Shown: piece by piece, positions 7,419 through 9,330 of the stretch | Position numbering within the stretch: the stretch's first letter is position 1 | Layout of the letters: the number at the start of each line of letters is the position of its first letter | NCBI GenBank assembly: GCA_003694975.1 | Contig: RFJH01000319.1 | Coordinates: forward strand, 1 to 9,330 | Length of the DNA: 9,330 bases | Direction of reading: 5' to 3' | From: Anaerolineae bacterium | Lineage (GTDB): Bacteria; Chloroflexota; Anaerolineae; Anaerolineales; Villigracilaceae | The notes under the pieces: generated by a model | What the model was told of the DNA's origin: nothing | The model's database searches: none | What the model saw: only the letters and a program-made list of their open reading frames with translations | Made by a program: the position numbers and the translations under genes

Positions 7419-8998
7419 TTCATGCCCTCCCCGCTACCCTGGTGCGCCTCGTCCGCCATCGGCATTTCCCCATCCTGCTTCTGCTCCTCCTCGCCCTGAT
7501 CCCCGGCATCCTTACCTTCCGGGACTACGGCCTCACCTGGGACGAACCCCTCTTCTACGGCTACGCCGACGCCATCGGATACGCCTACTCCATCCCGGCG
7601 CGCCTGAGCGGCGATTTTCAACTCGAACGCGCTTTCGGCCCCAGCCCGGGCGACCACGCCAATCGCGGCCCGGCCTACATCCTCCTCGCCCGTTTCGGCG
7701 TCTACGCCCTGGAAGCCGTCACCGGCCTGCCGCGCTTCGACCTGTGGCGATTGGTCAATTACATCACTTTCCTGATCGGCGCGTACTTTCTCTATCGTCT
7801 CAGCCTGCGTTGGGTTTCGCCTTCCGCCGCCCTCGCCGCGACACTCCTCTGGATCACGCAGCCCATGCTGTGGGGGCACGCCTTCATCAACCCAAAGGAC
7901 CCCCCCTTCACAACGTTCTTCCTCGCCGCCGTCTACCTGGGCTTCCGCATGGTGGACACTCTGGAAACGGCCCCCAGGCGCCTGCGGACAACGCTTCGCA
8001 CCGTGTTCCTCCCCGCCGTCGTCCTCGGCCTGGCGACCGCTATCCGCATCGTCGCTCCATTGGCCGGTCTGCTCGTGGCCGTCTATGCCCTCATCAAACT
8101 GCGATGGCGCGCCCTGCGCTACCTCGTCCCCTACGCCCTGATCGCCATGCTGACCACCTACGCGGCCTGGCCTTATCTGTGGGACGACCCGGTGGGGAAG
8201 TTCCTCGGCGTCTTGCAATTTATGGCGGCCAACCCCACCCGCCTGCCGGTGCTCTTCCTGGGTCACATCTACCGCGCCTACGAACTGCCCCGCCGCTACC
8301 TGCCCCTCCTGATGGTCCTCACCCTGACCGAACCGGTCTGGCCGCTGGCCGCTCTGGGCGTCCTGCACGCAGCATGGCGACTGTGGAAGAGACGCATCGA
8401 ATGGCCGACTCTGCTCCTCGTCGCGGCGTGGTTCCTCATCCCGGTAGGGTACATCCTCGTCAAACGCCCGCCCATGTACGACGGCATCCGACACTCCTTC
8501 TACCTCCTGCCGCCGCTCTTCGTCGCCGTGGCGTTGGGAGCGCACGCCATCCTCTCCTGGCTGCGTCCCCGCTGGCTTCCACTCCTGCTCCTCCTCGCCC
8601 TCGCCCTGCCCGCCCTCCCCGCCATGACCGAACTTCATCCCTACGAATACACCTACTATAATTCGTTCATCGGCGGCACGGGCGGCGCCTTCCGTCACTT
8701 CGAGACCGATTACTGGCTCACCTGCTATAAAGAGACCATGCAACTCGTCAACACGCGCCTGGCCGCCACCGGCCCCACCCTCTTCGTCCAGCGCGAGGCC
8801 TACATCGCCGCCTACTACGCCGACCCGCGCGTGCGGGTGGTGGACCTCCAATCCGAGGAGAAGCCCGGCCCCGGCGACTACCTTTTGCTCTCCACCCGCG
8901 CCAACGGCGACCGCGGCTATCGCGACGCCCCCATCGTCTTGCGCGTTGGCCGCCAGAGCGCCGATTTCTGCATCGTCAAAAGGATTCCCCGAAAATGA
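7415..8998 (+). CDS. GT39-type membrane glycosyltransferase
   Basis: A 527-residue polytopic protein of the GT-C class (PMT/ArnT-like). These enzymes transfer a sugar from a polyprenyl-phosphate donor to a lipid or protein at the outer face of the membrane. The first hydrophobic helix (about 18-34) is followed by GLTWDEP, with the acidic Asp43-Glu44 pair expected as catalytic in the first external loop. Further hydrophobic stretches occur at about 112-130, 138-152, 165-178, 198-228, 236-252, 295-318, 333-348, 364-382 and 387-403. HAFINPKDPPF (155-165) and a C-terminal soluble part starting with LHPYEYTYYNSFIGG and RHFETDYW are features I associate with GT39 members. The start at 7415 overlaps the ATPase stop, and the stop overlaps the next start as ATGA (8995-8998). 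The acceptor is unknown. Confidence 0.88.
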   Translation: MIHALPATLVRLVRHRHFPILLLLLLALIPGILTFRDYGLTWDEPLFYGYADAIGYAYSIPARLSGDFQLERAFGPSPGDHANRGPAYILLARFGVYALEAVTGLPRFDLWRLVNYITFLIGAYFLYRLSLRWVSPSAALAATLLWITQPMLWGHAFINPKDPPFTTFFLAAVYLGFRMVDTLETAPRRLRTTLRTVFLPAVVLGLATAIRIVAPLAGLLVAVYALIKLRWRALRYLVPYALIAMLTTYAAWPYLWDDPVGKFLGVLQFMAANPTRLPVLFLGHIYRAYELPRRYLPLLMVLTLTEPVWPLAALGVLHAAWRLWKRRIEWPTLLLVAAWFLIPVGYILVKRPPMYDGIRHSFYLLPPLFVAVALGAHAILSWLRPRWLPLLLLLALALPALPAMTELHPYEYTYYNSFIGGTGGAFRHFETDYWLTCYKETMQLVNTRLAATGPTLFVQREAYIAAYYADPRVRVVDLQSEEKPGPGDYLLLSTRANGDRGYRDAPIVLRVGRQSADFCIVKRIPRK

Positions 8999-9330
8999 CC
9001 ACCCACCGCGAACGCCTGCAAGCCGCTCTGCGCGGCGAAATCCTCGACCGTCCGCCCGTTGCCCTGTGGCGTCACTTCCCTGTTGACGACCAGACCCCCG
9101 AAGGCCTGGCCGCGGCAGTCGTCCACTGGCAGCGCCTCTACGAGTGGGACCTGGTCAAAGTCACCCCCGCCTCGTCCTTCTGCCTGAAGGACTGGGGCGC
9201 ACAGGACGAGTGGCGCGGCGCGACGGAAGGGACGCGCGACTACACCCGCCGCGTCATCCAGAACCCTCAGGACTGGGAACGCCTCCCCGTCCTCGGCCCA
9301 GACGCGCCGCATCTCGCCGGACAACTGGCC
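8995..9330 (+). CDS. URO-D-family protein, N-terminal part (cut by window edge)
   Basis: An open frame of 112 codons from ATG at 8995 runs to the right edge with no stop. The start MTTHRERLQAALRGEILDRP followed by PVALWRHFP is typical of proteins related to uroporphyrinogen decarboxylase. The family also includes corrinoid and methyl-transfer proteins such as MtaA-type methyltransferases. In true HemE an Arg-Gln-Ala-Gly-Arg motif lies at about this position; here only a single Arg (Arg26, in LWRHFP) is seen, so ordinary heme-pathway HemE is unlikely. YEWDLVKVTP (residues 49-58) is the expected next strand, and ERLP followed by a hydrophobic stretch is the usual continuation. It overlaps the upstream stop as ATGA. 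Substrate and class cannot be decided without the rest of the gene. Confidence 0.82.
   Translation, partial: MTTHRERLQAALRGEILDRPPVALWRHFPVDDQTPEGLAAAVVHWQRLYEWDLVKVTPASSFCLKDWGAQDEWRGATEGTRDYTRRVIQNPQDWERLPVLGPDAPHLAGQLA

Noticed and set aside
7744..8661. 305-codon frame on the + strand inside the glycosyltransferase gene
   Set aside because: It is an out-of-frame shadow rich in Pro, Arg and His, and the correct frame is fully open and motif-bearing.
7325..8851. A 508-codon open frame on the minus strand, opposite the glycosyltransferase gene
   Set aside because: The + strand frame is a clear membrane glycosyltransferase with ATGA overlaps at both ends. The antisense product is low-complexity (Gly, Glu, Asp, Gln rich) with no recognisable motif. 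Long antisense frames are expected when coding codons mostly end in C.

Overview
The window looks like part of a GC-rich bacterial chromosome, most likely from the Chloroflexota (an Anaerolineae-type lineage). This is inferred from the protein style: a lipoprotein joining DUF348, G5 and a beta-propeller, a GT39-type membrane glycosyltransferase with a WDEP motif, a stand-alone BchI-like AAA+ ATPase, and a distant URO-D-family protein. No rRNA, tRNA, CRISPR array, insertion sequence or phage gene is visible. The taxon is my judgement and not a search result.

Left part (1-1487). A gene fragment on the + strand ends at 100 and is followed by a hairpin with a T-rich tail at 129-160, a good intrinsic terminator. 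Converging on it from the right are two minus-strand housekeeping genes. scpB (chromosome segregation, 921-1487) and an rluB/rsuA-type rRNA pseudouridine synthase (154-912, or from a GTG at 924) are a common conserved pair. scpA is not next to them.

Divergent control region (1488-1618). About 130 bases separate scpB from a long + strand gene series. The clearest signal is a TGnTATAAT extended -10 for the + strand, which overlaps the scpB start codon. A TATTAT for the minus strand overlaps it.

Right part (1619-9330). Nine genes, all on the + strand, run with gaps of 34 bases or less and several ATGA overlaps: a small lipoprotein; a DUF348-G5-propeller lipoprotein; a UDP-glucuronate decarboxylase-like sugar-nucleotide enzyme; a GtrA-family membrane protein; a small protein of unknown role with beta-flower-like repeats; a hotdog acyl-CoA thioesterase; a BchI/MoxR-type AAA+ ATPase with a four-cysteine insert; a GT39-type glycosyltransferase; and the start of a URO-D-family gene cut by the window edge. 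No terminator is visible inside the series, so much of it may be one transcript.

How they may work together: the decarboxylase (UDP-xylose supply), GtrA (handling of undecaprenyl-linked sugar) and GT39 (transfer from a polyprenyl-phosphate sugar outside the membrane) suggest surface glycan or glycoprotein work, and the two lipoproteins are also exported. The thioesterase, AAA+ ATPase and URO-D-family protein have no obvious link to this and may simply share transcription. I did not find a clear, previously undescribed system. The most unusual points are the lipoprotein architecture, the orphan chelatase-like ATPase, and the C-rich + strand regardless of gene direction.
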